Positions 1 to 11,286 of a stretch of DNA of 64,000 bases are shown piece after piece (position 1 is the first letter of the stretch; each line of letters opens with the position of its first letter). Location of the stretch: NCBI GenBank assembly GCA_011800805.1, contig MPNW01000175.1, positions 4,575 through 68,574 of the forward strand. The letters run 5' to 3'. The notes beneath the pieces were generated by a model that had not been told where the DNA came from, searched no databases, and saw nothing but the letters and a program-made list of their open reading frames with translations. The DNA is from Hirudo medicinalis (taxonomy: Eukaryota > Annelida > Clitellata > Hirudinida > Hirudinidae). The translations under genes were made by a program, and so were the position numbers.

Positions 1-1110
1 CTCGAATTTGATGAGAAATGATGGAGCACCAGCAGCATTCAAAATGTCAACGTGAACTTCATCATCATTCATTATTGATTCTAAATCAAATGTTTTTTAA
101 TTTTATGTTTATTTATTTATTTATTTAACTATTATTAACTTATTAGTTAATTATTTATTTATTTAAAGTAAACTTATTTAAAGGTTAATTTTTTAGATGA
201 CTTATTATTTTTAATTTGTCTCTCCAGGTCAATTTAATATATGCTTACATCAACACCACTTAATTTTTATGATCCACAAAAAAATAAACAAATAAATGAA
301 AATAAATTATCTGGAAACCAAAAGAGACTTCTCGCTTAAAATGGGAAACTCTAAATGTTGAGAACTCAGATCAGAAGCCAAAAACATTTCGACAACACGA
401 ACAAGTGTCTAGCGACGTGGAAAACAACGGACATACAAACCAAAAGTTTGACCGCGCAGCAAGTTTGTTTGTCGTCATACAAAACATCATCAAATTCATC
501 GGATTGAAGCATCGGATGAATTCAGCATCGCGCAACAACTGCCACATATTTGGCAATAATAATGCATCATCGTTAAGAGAGAAATCATTTTCCTTTCAAA
601 ACGTGACCCTTTTTAAACTGATGAGGTCAGGAGAGGAAGCTTTTGAAAACAATTCATCATTTGAGGCCGCTGCTTGTCAATTTCGAAGTTTATTCTCATC
701 CCTGGACATCAGCTTTGTTCTGTGAAACCTGTGGATGAATGTTTGCCTTCTAGAGTCTTTTTTCCTGATTCATCTCAGTTAAGTCCTTCTAAAAATAGTT
801 GAAACGCATTATTCGCCAACTATTTCACAACAAAATAAGTCAAAACTAACCTCCCACGAAGCATTAATACTTCGGTAATGCACTAATTACAACATATCAC
901 AACATTCTGCAACATATTACAACATATTACAACATTCTGCAACATATTACAACATATTACAACATTCTGCAACATATTACAACATATTACAACATTCTGC
1001 AACATATTGCGGGATGCATTTTTAAATAATTGGAAATTTATTACTTTATTTACTTAATTTTCTAAATTAACAGCTAAAAACTAAATTACAAAATAACATG
1101 AATTACGCAA
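1..1110. other. AT-rich upstream intergenic DNA
   Basis: Nothing convincingly coding is visible here. Positions 90-200 are runs of TTTA/ATTT. A short open frame on the plus strand at 405-725 starts at GTG and has no recognisable domain or coding signature. A 30-bp minisatellite, listed separately, occupies about 889-1012. The signal peptide and 5' exon of the downstream CUB/sushi gene would be expected here or further left, but I could not identify them. Confidence 0.6.
889..1012. repeat. 30-bp minisatellite, about 4 copies
   Basis: The array alternates three related 10-mers, aacatattac, aacatattac and aacattctgc, giving a 30-bp higher-order unit. The first copy has one variant base (aacatatcac) and the last ends in attgcggg. 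It lies about 100-220 bases before the first recognised exon of the CUB/sushi gene. Confidence 0.9.
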
Positions 1111-1260
1111 TTGAATGTTAAAATAGAAGCAATAAAATACCCAGTAACAACGAGAGGACACGACATCCATCCTTTCCCGTACTCGGATCCCCACTGCACA
1201 CTGCAACTGGACGAAAACAACCAGCAGATCTACTTACTCCACACTCAACAACAGCAACAA

Positions 1261-1293
<33 letters not shown>

Positions 1294-3151
1294 TCGCAAC
1301 TGCAACAACATCCACAAAACCAACCCAAGTATTCCCAGTGTTTGCTGTTTTGGTTGGTCAATGCCAAATCAGGACAGCGAATCAGCATCGAGTTGTACGA
1401 CTTTTCATCTATTCCTTCCCTCATTCCGACAATCAACACTCCTTCGAAAACATCTCAGAACTCCAGGCAGAATGGAAAACTTTCCCAGCAGTCGGACAAA
1501 CAAGGGGAACTCAACCGCTTCCCAGTGGCACACCAGTCCAACTCTGCGCCCCTCCACAGAACGATGACCCAGAACCAACGATATCAACATCAGCACCAGC
1601 TCTCCTCATCATCCCATTGTCTTATCTCAGTGACCAACATCCACGACCTCATCAACGTCACGGCCAACGTAGAAACATTTGACCCCAGTCCCTCCTATAC
1701 CCTCTGCGGCTCGGATTTGAACGCCCTCGACGAAGAGCTAAAATCAATTATGAAGGAGAAGGGGACCAAAGTCAAAATTCTTGAGACCTGGCTTCAGGCC
1801 TACGAGTCCAGAGGAAGCAGCGTGAAACTGGAAATGCTTCCAAGCCGTCTGAAGGACACCGTTTACCTCCTCAAACTGGAAGGTTGGAAAGCGTGGTTGT
1901 TAAGTTTTTAGAAGGAATTGGTTTAGTTTTGCATTTTCAAGTGAAATAATTTAATTTAATTATTCACATTTGGTTTGTTAAGCAGATATTTTGATGAAGG
2001 TTCTCATAAATTAGTGAAATATATCGTTACAATGATTTTCATTGCATATCTTATTGTTTATATTTTAGCCGATCTTTTGAATTTGAGTGTATCCGAGTAG
2101 GCTGTGAAAGCACTTTTTAATCACTCAACATTATATAAATGGTTATAACTCTCCTATCTAACCATCCGAAGGCGCCCTGGCAGTACAGACTGGGTTGTGA
2201 ACACTACACGTTACGTCTGCTGCCTATACCCCGGTCAGGAAGGCAACCCGTTGAGCCAACCTGCACAAATGAAATACATTTTTAATGAAGCGTTTATTCA
2301 AAGTTACGAACATCAGACTTCACAGAGATTTTAAAGTCTCAGAATTTTCTTTCTCTCGAAGCTACCGGCTGTCCGACAATGGACACATTTTCCGATGACG
2401 TCACAGTGACGCAGTATGACGTCAGCACACTAAAAATAGAATGCAGGAAGAACGGACGTGTGGTGTACTTGCTGTGCAACGGAACCAAGTGGAACGGAAC
2501 CACAAACAGCTGTGACTCAAGTAAATGACAACAAACAGGACCATTGATCATTCAAATGTGATCGTAACTATAATATAATTGCTTCTATTTACGTAGATTT
2601 ATTTACGTGGGTAACTAATATGTATATGCTACAATTTTAATATTTTTAAAAAACACATCGGCCAAAGTAATATTTTTATTATAATTGCATTTTGTACTAT
2701 TTTTTATTAATGGAAAGGATACATAAATATGAGTTTCTATGTAAATAATCCCACTCGCCATATTTTCAGTCGACTCAGCCTTCAGCACTCAAATGGAGTC
2801 TCTTGGATTCTTTTCATTTGGTCAGTTTTCCATGATTTGTTTCCCATGCACGTGTCGTAAATATTTTTAGAATTTCAACTTTTCATGACCTCTCTAAAAT
2901 TAATAATAAATGACGTTTGGAAAAAAAATAATACCAAGTCAAGGAAATATTTTAAAAAAATAATGGAGGTAATTTTTTGAAAATAATTCCTAAGCCATGT
3001 TTGCTTCTGTCATAAACATTTCGAGCTGTCCTTAGCGGAAGTCCTGGGCCGGCATTATTCAATTTCAAGTGGCCATTCCTTCTTGTGCAAACAAATCCTA
3101 AGCATTCTTCACCAATTCTTATTCTTATTCTTTTTCTTCTTCTTCTTCTTC

Positions 3152-3190
<39 letters not shown>

Positions 3191-5632
3191 TCCTTCTTCT
3201 TCTCCTCCACCACTTTTCCCAACCTGGAAACAGAAGAATTTCCAAAGTTTTCGACCGCAAAAACACGTGCTGCTTGTAAATTCGAATCCGCTGAAGATTT
3301 GGGAATTCAATTTGCGCCATTTTAGCGATAAAATTGTCCAACATTTTAAGAAATAAATGTGTATGTTTAAGTAATTAATAAAAATAATTAAGTAAAATGT
3401 TGATTACTTGAGGTTCAATAAGACAAATTGACAACATTTGCAAACTTCCAATCAATTTTTTTTAGTTTACTACAAATATTTCAAATTAATTTTAAAATGA
3501 TTGAAAATTAAAATCATGCAATAAAATTGTATTTACGTCCAAACTTACGCTGGCATATAATTATAATAATATCGCGTAATTTCCCAAAATAATCTCCTTA
3601 CAACACCTGCCTATCCAACCAATCACAATTATTGACGTCTTTATCAACCGGAGAAGAATTTTCTAGCAGCAGTAAACATAATTTCAATTTCAATGATAGA
3701 TGGCGTACAAAGGTCTAACAACGTGCACCTGCTTCCTTCTCCAAATAGTCCCAATCAATACTCGCGACCAAATCATTGCGCCTCATTTCGGGTTGCAGGA
3801 TGGCGGAAGAGATGTTTGCACTGAGACTGTTTACGGACGTGGGATTCGCTTCTGCAAACATCAAAGAACCAGCCGTGCGTGGACGCGGTAATTGCGAGCA
3901 GACGACTTTCCTCCTCGGAATTTTGTAACTCCGCAAAGAACCACATAAGTTGCTGAAGCAAATGTCTCCTTTATTTCCTCCATGTTACAACCGACACCAC
4001 CATTCGAGACAATTTCAAAGCTTTCGGTCGTCCAATCACGAGGGAGTCCAGTTGATCACGTGATCTGTTTGTTGACATGGGAATCCATCAGTCGTCCGGC
4101 TTTTCACGTTGATTTAAAAATTTATTTTTCTTCTTTTAGCATGTTTAATCCAACAAAAGGAACATGAAGTTTGAGAAGAAATACTTAAACAATATGCAAA
4201 TAAGAATGCACTTAATAATTGTTTGCAATAGTCACTTTAATATTGCGATTAATCATTCGAAATAAGTGAGGAAAGCAACTATCGAACGTCTGCGAGGGGA
4301 TGGAAGCGCTTAACGATGCGCAGTGATGAGGATGGCGCTAATGAGGCGTCAAGAAGATTTGAGAGACTTCGGAGATTTTCTATTGGAAATCCCATGGTCT
4401 TATTTGCCATTCGCGGCGCATTAAGACTTTGGAATTTGTGATGAGTTTGATAAGATGCTTTTCTTTTATTTTGTTCTTTTTTAATGCCAGGAACGATGAC
4501 TTTGGTCGGTTTGATCCTCATTTGGTCCATCGCAATGGCTATCTTGTTCCTTGGTCTCTATTACTTCCGAAGGTTATTTGAGCAACCATTTTTCAACTGC
4601 ACTTAATTTATCAGTCACTTTGATCAAATTAACTAAATTAGATTTGTTCGGATTCGATTAAGTGGGTTAATTTCACTGCAAGGAATAAATTGGCAAATGG
4701 AATAAGTGAATTACAACAGAACCATACCTCTGTTGATTCGACTCCTCAAATTCAGGAAAAGACTTCAGCAGATGAAGCAAGGTTGTGACATCGGATTGAA
4801 AGATTTGAAACCCCTCAACTCTCAGGATGCCATGTACGACGTGACCAACCAGGACATTTACGCCAAGAACCAGGCATTCGAAACAACCACAACCACCTCC
4901 AAAAACCAACTGGTGACTCCTTCCACTCCTGACTTCAAACATTCTCCGACAAAGACCACTTCCTCAACTCTCCCGACGTCATCCTATCCACCATCTGCAG
5001 TTCCAGTTCTCCTCCCATGCAAGAAAACAAACTCCCTTCTTGCCAGCAAAACCAGACCGGCTGCTGTGGAGTTCTGCACGAGAGTGTGGCAGTCTCCGGA
5101 GACAAGCAGGAGAAATAAAGAACTTTACCCCAAAGCCCCGGTCATGACCTTTCACCCGACGGTCGCGAGGCGTTTCAACTACCCGCAACTATCGACGCCG
5201 CAACATCGACTCCACCAGCAACTCTCCCTGGATGACTTTCCGAGTCAACCCATTGAACCTCCAATGCCCTACTCCCCTCACCTCCGTCAACCGCAGATGC
5301 TCGGGCTGAGGGCAGTTTGGATCGACAACGGAGACTGTGGCTACCAAAATTCCGTCATTAACCAGACCTACTCTCTGCCGGATAAAAGTCGCAAGATCAG
5401 AACGAGCAACCTCGTTGTCCTCAGCCAATGCAACGAGTACGAGAACGATGACGAGAAGGATGGTTATGTCCAGCAAAGGCGTCTTCCTCTTCCTCCGAGT
5501 CCAAATGCTCCCCTCCTCACTCTTGCTTTCCGCAACGCCACCTACAACACCTGGAACTCTCTTCCATCTCAGAACGGATCTCACTGCGGAAATGGTTCCG
5601 CCATTCCTGAATTCGACAACGAGGCCAACTGA
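1111..5632 (+). CDS. CUB / sushi (CCP) single-pass membrane protein, 5' end missing
   Basis: Five exons join in consistent phase: about 1111-1882, 2362-2520, 2770-2820, 4491-4572 and 4756-5632. Exon 1 encodes a divergent CUB domain: a C-x-x-F-W-L-V-N-A-K-S-G-Q-R-I strand, a later L-C-G, and a closing VYLLKLEG. A polyglutamine run (about 1248-1310) and a Ser/Gln-rich stretch are inserted in it. Exon 2 is one sushi/CCP module, beginning GCP and closing with a C-NGTKWNGTTNSC pattern that carries two N-glycosylation motifs. Exon 4 is a transmembrane helix (TLVGLILIWSIAMAILFLGL) followed by YYFRR. Exon 5 gives a roughly 290-residue Ser/Pro/Thr-rich tail that starts basic (KRLQQMKQ) and has no known domain. 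This order implies an extracellular binding region, one membrane pass and a cytoplasmic tail. No signal peptide or in-frame ATG was found, so the start is upstream or unrecognised. I do not know the orthologue. Confidence 0.7.
1248..1312 (+). repeat. CAA/CAG repeat encoding polyglutamine
   Basis: An interrupted CAA/CAG/CAT run inside the first exon of the CUB/sushi gene encodes a glutamine-rich stretch with a few His, Ser and Leu. It sits just before the first recognisable CUB strand. Confidence 0.85.
3118..3206. repeat. TTC / TTA microsatellite in an intron
   Basis: A (TTC)n tract passes into (TTA)n and back into TTC/CTC. It lies in the third intron of the CUB/sushi gene (2821-4490) and creates spurious open frames on both strands. 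The rest of that intron shows no recognised exon. A short open stretch at about 3800-3930 is unassigned. Confidence 0.85.
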
Positions 5633-7847
5633 GCTGCCGGCAACTTTTCCAGATATTTATAGCAACTCACAATAATAGGCAATCTTCCAGTTACGAATAT
5701 CTTTAGAATCGAACTCGAAGATTTTGCAATCTTTAATCGAAGTTTTGTTTTCCATTTCATTCAGAATAATTATTTATTTTTTTAATGTTCGATAAATCTG
5801 AAAATAATAAAATCACAAATAATATTCCTTTTAAATTTAATTTGAGTTGCTATTAAATAGTATGAAATGATTTGCTACACGAAACATGTTTCTCGTCTGC
5901 TTCTATGTTGAAGTGTTGCTTATGGAAACCATTTGTTTGTTTAAGTCCTTAGTTTCGAAATGCCTTTTCAGTTGTTGTATCATCATTGTATCAAATTGCA
6001 TTACCGTTGTATCACTATTGTATCACCATTGTATTACTATTGCAACAACCAACATTGTATTGTCGTCGTTTTGGAAATACGAGGGGATAGAAGCACAATT
6101 TCTATCTTTTCAACTTTCAAGAACTTACGAATGTGTGTGGATTTTTAACTCTCGTTGTCGGCCACAAAATGCTTGTCTGACATTCTTCAACGAATGCTGA
6201 AAATATGCAACTCTTGTGTTTCGCTTGCTGAGCAACAACTGTTTGAAGACTGTCATTTCAATTGGAGAATCGCTAACTGAGTCACTTACAGCACGATATG
6301 ATTAAAAATATTTATAAATATTCAGTTATACATAAATATTAATAAATTAACATTAATAACAATTAATTTTATAAATAATTCGTCGATCTTACAAGGAACA
6401 CGAACAACAATAATGACGGTGATTATGATGATAACGAAGCATTAAAGATTCATCTGATGGGTATCTGTAATAAAAATGTTCCCAATATCATTGTCCCAGG
6501 ACTTGAATTCTTGAGAATGTCGAGCACCGATCAGTCGATCAGTTCCTTATCAAGTTGAATTACAACCTCTAATTGATGTTCGCCTTCATATTCACTAAGG
6601 AATCTTAAGTTTCAGTCTAAATGACCTTGAACTCCAAGAACTCCAGGAGTTATATATTAGAGCGGGTATGAGTTCTAAGAGCCTCAAACCACTAATAAAG
6701 ACGTTGTGAATAGTAGCCACTTATTGTCCATCAATATTTCTAGCACGAATGCTTAAACTTTGAAGAGGGGCGCAGAAATAAAGGATTTATAGCCTCTCCA
6801 AATTTAACTGGCACAAGCCTCCTTGTGCGGCCAGTGAATGTCGTCTGTAAGTGAACAGCGATTTACGAAGAAATACAATTAATGTTGATGTTGTTTTAAT
6901 CTTCAAATTATTAATTATTTAATAATAAATTATTTAAAATCCAAACAATTTAAGTCCAATATTGAATATTTAGGATAATCAAACAAATGCTTATCTTGTG
7001 CAATGGTCTCGTGACAATCCCTGAAGAGATTTTTTTAAGCAAATAATTTTTTTAATGGAAATCTCAAATTTTATCAAACGAATTAAAAGCTAATATCCCC
7101 GCAATTTACTTCCTTTTATTCTGAAAACGTAAAAACTTATGCAAATGTCGACGTAAAATCAACGCTTTGAAAGCTTAATTACCTCTTACAAAAATCCCCA
7201 TTAATTGCATGGGATTATTGATCTCTTCAGGAATAAAATTCTAATTGTTCTTGATTCTCAATTGAAAGTTATTTGTGACTGAACAGTTTCCTTGTTTCAT
7301 AAAAAAAGAGCCATTCATTGCTCAAATATTTAGTATATTAATAAAAACGCAAATAATGTTAAAATCTTTTATTATACTTTTTATTAGATCATGTACAACA
7401 TTCATTACATAAAAATGTATTAACTCATACATTAACTTTGTCGTAAAGCTTAGAGATTTAGTTCCAGAAAGTTGCGACGTCACATCAAAGTTTACACATG
7501 ACATATTTTTAATTGGGTCGCAATTTTGATGTTTACATAGAAGCGTAAAAGCGAACGTAATTTCTTATTAATAAATAAACAATAAACAACATTAACTTTG
7601 AAAATAATTAATACAAATATTTATTGTTGTTGTTGTTGTTGTTGTTGCTGACAAGAACATTCAAAGCGTTTGTTTATGCACTTAGGTTTGACATACGTAA
7701 ATTGGAAACACCAGAGTCAAATATGCACAAAGATATCGTTAATAAGCAACTCATTGATCCCACTAAAATGTGATGTGCAATAAATTTGGATGTCCGCGTA
7801 AGCATCCATTCAGATGTGATCAGCCGTGTAAAGGAACTCAGAAATTC
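5633..7847. other. Intergenic DNA between convergent genes
   Basis: This holds the likely 3' UTR of the CUB/sushi gene with an AATAAA at 5806-5811. A degenerate repeat of tgtatcaccat/attgtatcac-like words spans about 5975-6060. A (TTG)n microsatellite lies at about 7622-7649. Next to that, TTTATT at 7620-7625 reads AATAAA on the minus strand and may serve the NHL gene. No further coding signal was recognised. Confidence 0.6.
5806..5811 (+). terminator. Putative poly(A) signal, CUB/sushi gene
   Basis: AATAAA lies 174 bases past the stop codon at 5632. It is the first canonical hexamer I noticed downstream. Position only; the cleavage site is unknown. Confidence 0.4.
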
Positions 7848-10306
7848 TCAGAAGAAGAGACCTTCGTTAACAGTTTTAGGAACCCCGTGCCTCCTGAAAG
7901 TCTTGAGCCGAAAAGAATCCTTTCCTCCGCACAAATACTCTTCCTCAGTCACCATGAGGGTCTTGCTCATCTGATCGCAGGCCAAAACCACCGGTTCCTT
8001 GAGGCCGTCAATGAAGTCGAGCGCATTTTCGCTCTTCATGGCCCGAAAATCAAATGAAAGGACACGATTGCTGGCCTTGTCTGCAATCAGAAGTTGGCTG
8101 TGAGAAGTCCATGAGATTCCGCTCGGCCAGGAGAGATGGTTGCTGTTGTCGTTGGTGCCGATGTTGTTGATTTTGTTCGGAGGGGAAATGAAGTTAGCTA
8201 TGAGTTTTGAATCGATGTCGTAGAAGGAGACGTTTCTGTGGCCGCAGTCAACTGGGAATGATTATATTGTATTATATTATTACATTATATTATATTATAT
8301 TGTAGTCATTTATTAAAATAATTAACAACATAATAGTAATGCTGCCATTTATTAATTTATCATTTTGATAATTAATCACTATTGTATGAAAACCGCAATT
8401 AATAATAACAGTGTTTTCAACAAATAAATACGTATTATAGTATTACAATAATATATTGCTTTAATATTTGACAAATAACATTAACGTTATTATTGTGGTA
8501 TGGCATAATTTTAAAGTTATACATTCAAACAAGGAATACAAATATTTACTTCTCACCTATAGCAGCCACCTGGTAGTAGTCATTCCAGGCGACGTAGGAA
8601 GGCTTGGAAAAGTTGCCTCTGAATTCCCTGATGATGTTCCCACTCGAGTCGTAACAGCCGACGAATGGTTTGTTGGTCCTTCCCGACTGCTCGACAACAA
8701 CAGCAACAACATATTATGAATAATAGAGACTTCGGCTGAGAAATTTATTAAATAAGCGACTATTAAATATATATTTTATTACGTTTTTTTTGTCATGTAG
8801 ATGTGTTTTTATTGGTAATAGCCTATAAATTATTATAATTTTGTTATTTTTTTTAGTATTATTTAAAGCACATTACTTTCAAACATTATTAGAAAAGCTA
8901 ATCAAACAACGTGTGTCTTTACAAGGTTAAGAATTCAAGAGCCAATTCATTCAGACTTCTGACGTAATAGCAGAAATCCTGTTATAATGTCAACATGTCT
9001 CACTAGAGAGTTTTGGCGCCTTTTGATATTTACTAAATGGTTTATGAATAAGGCCGTGAATGATTTATAAGTCCCTTATAAGTAAGTACTTCCGTACCAT
9101 GTTGAAGTGATGTTTGCATAATTAATAATAAATAATAAATAATGCAATGCCTTTATTAATATGAGTCCAAACGGCTACTAAAGTGACCTGGACGACAAGC
9201 TCTTTAGACGATGTTCTTAACTGTTAATTTCCGACAACAGTGATAGTCTTAAAACACTCAAGATATCATTTTGAAAACATTTTTAGAAGCACAGGCTCGT
9301 AATATTGTGAATATGCCTGAGCAGGTAGGATGCCCCTATCATGGCAGCAAGTAGTTAATAACAATTAAAACATTGTCAAAGTAATATTAGTGCTTTAATA
9401 ATTTTGTATTAATTTAACTATGCGCAAAATCATTCAGTAAAGTCTTACATCTAGTAAGATCATCTTGGACTGGTTGGTGTAGGCAACTCCCAGCAGATCG
9501 ATCCTGTTTTTAAGTTTTATTTCGTCTTCAATCACAGATTCGAAGCCAGCTATCCTTACTTTATACAATTTACTGCGGTCTGTTACCGCCAGAACGTTGT
9601 CTGTTTCGGTTTCACAAACAGCTGACGGACAAAATCTATTCCAGGCTTCGTCACCGTCCACGCAGTTTCTTTGCAACCATTCCTTTCCATCAACGGTTGC
9701 CAAAAGGTTGCCCCTCTTCCTGGAAAACACCCGAAGTCTGTTTGCTTGAGGTTCGGTGACAACAACGCTTGAATCTCTTCGCAGAAAGCAGCCTCCTTTT
9801 ACGCCTTTGATAGTCAGCCTGGATTCGATGGCGCCATGAGTGTGGGAATGGCGCTTGCTGGAAGAACTGGTGTCTGACAATCTGCTGTTTTTGGAATCCA
9901 AACACCAAGATAACATCCAACCAGTAAGGACTCCTTCGTTTGAACTGCCTGAAGAGTTAGTAGATATAGCTGACGACGTTTCCAAGCTCAACAAAGTGGG
10001 TGAAGGTTTTAGTTTCAAACTGGTGTGTTCAAAATTCTCATTTTTCATGTCTCTCAGTTTTAAGTGGTTCTTCTTGGCATGACTTTTCAGTTTTTCATAA
10101 TCCACCGGCTCTCTCTCATCGAGAATGTGGTTCAATTTAACATGAGAACGAATTCCCGCAGCATTCATACGGGCGCTGTCCTCTATCGTGATTATGGGAC
10201 ATCTTTGTTCAAGGCCAGATAAATGATTTAAATCGACTTTTAATGTTTGCATCACCTTCGTTTCAAATTCTTTGCCCGATTTGAATCTCTTGTCATTTGT
10301 AGCCAT
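7848..10306 (-). CDS. NHL-repeat beta-propeller protein, no RING visible
   Basis: Three exons join in frame: 9449-10306, 8557-8686 and 7848-8251 (463 residues). Donors are GTAAGA and GTGAGA; acceptors end in CAG. The start is the first ATG of a long open exon (MATNDKRFK). Residues 1 to about 140 are charged and Ser-rich with no RING or B-box. From there on, NHL-type blades can be read: G-C-F-L-R-R-D-S-S-V-V-V-T-E, then F-V-G-C-Y-D-S-S-G-N-I-I-R-E-F, then P-S-G-I-S-W-T-S-H-S-Q-L-L-I-A-D-K-A-S-N-R-V-L-S-F-D. The last matches the family pattern P-x-G-hydrophobic ... hydrophobic-A-D-x-x-N-x-R-hydrophobic. NHL propellers usually bind RNA or protein, and in animals they often follow TRIM domains, which are absent here. 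The specific function is unknown. Confidence 0.75.
8252..8345. repeat. ATATT-rich simple repeat in NHL intron
   Basis: Repeats of attatatt/tatattat lie just past the acceptor of the last NHL exon (reading minus). It is intronic AT-rich sequence with no other content seen. Confidence 0.5.
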
Positions 10307-11286
10307 TATTTGAGAACGATTGAGAACCAGTGAGAAGTTTCAGTCTGATTTAGTTCACTCTCATGTTTTCATAAAATGAATAATGTGGAGCTTAAGAAAA
10401 AGCAAGCGAAGTTCGAACTTAGGCACACATTTCTCACTGCGAGACAATTTAAAGCCTCTTGAGCAATCGAGAACAATCAAGTGGGAATTCCCAAAAACAT
10501 AGATATAGATTTTGCCGAAATCATCGAGCAGTTATAAAAAATTTGAAGTTGCCATAAAACACTTCACCTCGGAAGCTTCGAACTGATGCGATCGAAATCA
10601 AGCAAAATTGCATTAAACCAGAGTAGCACGCAGACAGCGAGACACGTGATGGTCATTCCCGCCCCACCCATAATTGAAACATTGAAAAATGGCATTTAAG
10701 CATCAACGGCACTCACCGCTACAGGAACCCGAGCTCCAAGCGTCATGTCAGTAACACACTAAGGACACGCAATATCACCCTCTAAATATTTTTCATTAAA
10801 TGCTTAGCATAAACCAAATATTCTCAACAATCCATTAAACCCTTCACTGATTTATGCTCAATACTTTGAATCCAATCTCCCTGGATGCCTTAAAACTAAC
10901 ACTACTCAACTGATAGCAAAATATCTCAGCATCATCTCCATTTGCTGTTGTACTTCGAAAATATCCACTGTATTCAAAACATAGCAACAAAATCAATCCA
11001 AAAGAACTCAAGGTGAGACTAGAACAGGGAGATGTGAGCACAGACTCTAACACAAATTAAAACTATTTACAAACAAATACGCACCAACCACGGCATTATA
11101 CGAACATAAATTATCCAAACTTGCAATTAAAAAGAAACACAGGAGCATCATTTAGCCACAGATAAAATACTGCCAAAAACCTTCAAGCAAATGAACATTA
11201 AAGTCCAATTCTTTGTTTAAAATAAAAATCCCAAGAAGGCCTATATAAAAATCTCATCCAGTCTTTGACAGTCTTCCCAAACTGAA
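10307..11286. other. Spacer between NHL gene 5' end and MTHFSD 3' end
   Basis: Both flanking genes lie on the minus strand, so this should hold the NHL promoter and the MTHFSD 3' UTR. I found no TATA box, no clear poly(A) hexamer and no protein family match. A 69-codon minus-strand open frame at 10844-11053 is hydrophobic in part but unsupported. Confidence 0.5.

Noticed and set aside
405..725. 106-codon ORF upstream of the CUB/sushi gene
   Set aside because: Starts at GTG, no domain, no splice continuity with the CUB exon; probably chance.
3083..3344. ORFs rich in Phe/Leu/Ile and Arg at 3.1 kb
   Set aside because: They come from TTC/TTA microsatellite in an intron.
10844..11053. 69-codon hydrophobic ORF between NHL and MTHFSD
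   Set aside because: No family resemblance or splice context; lies in the probable MTHFSD 3' UTR.
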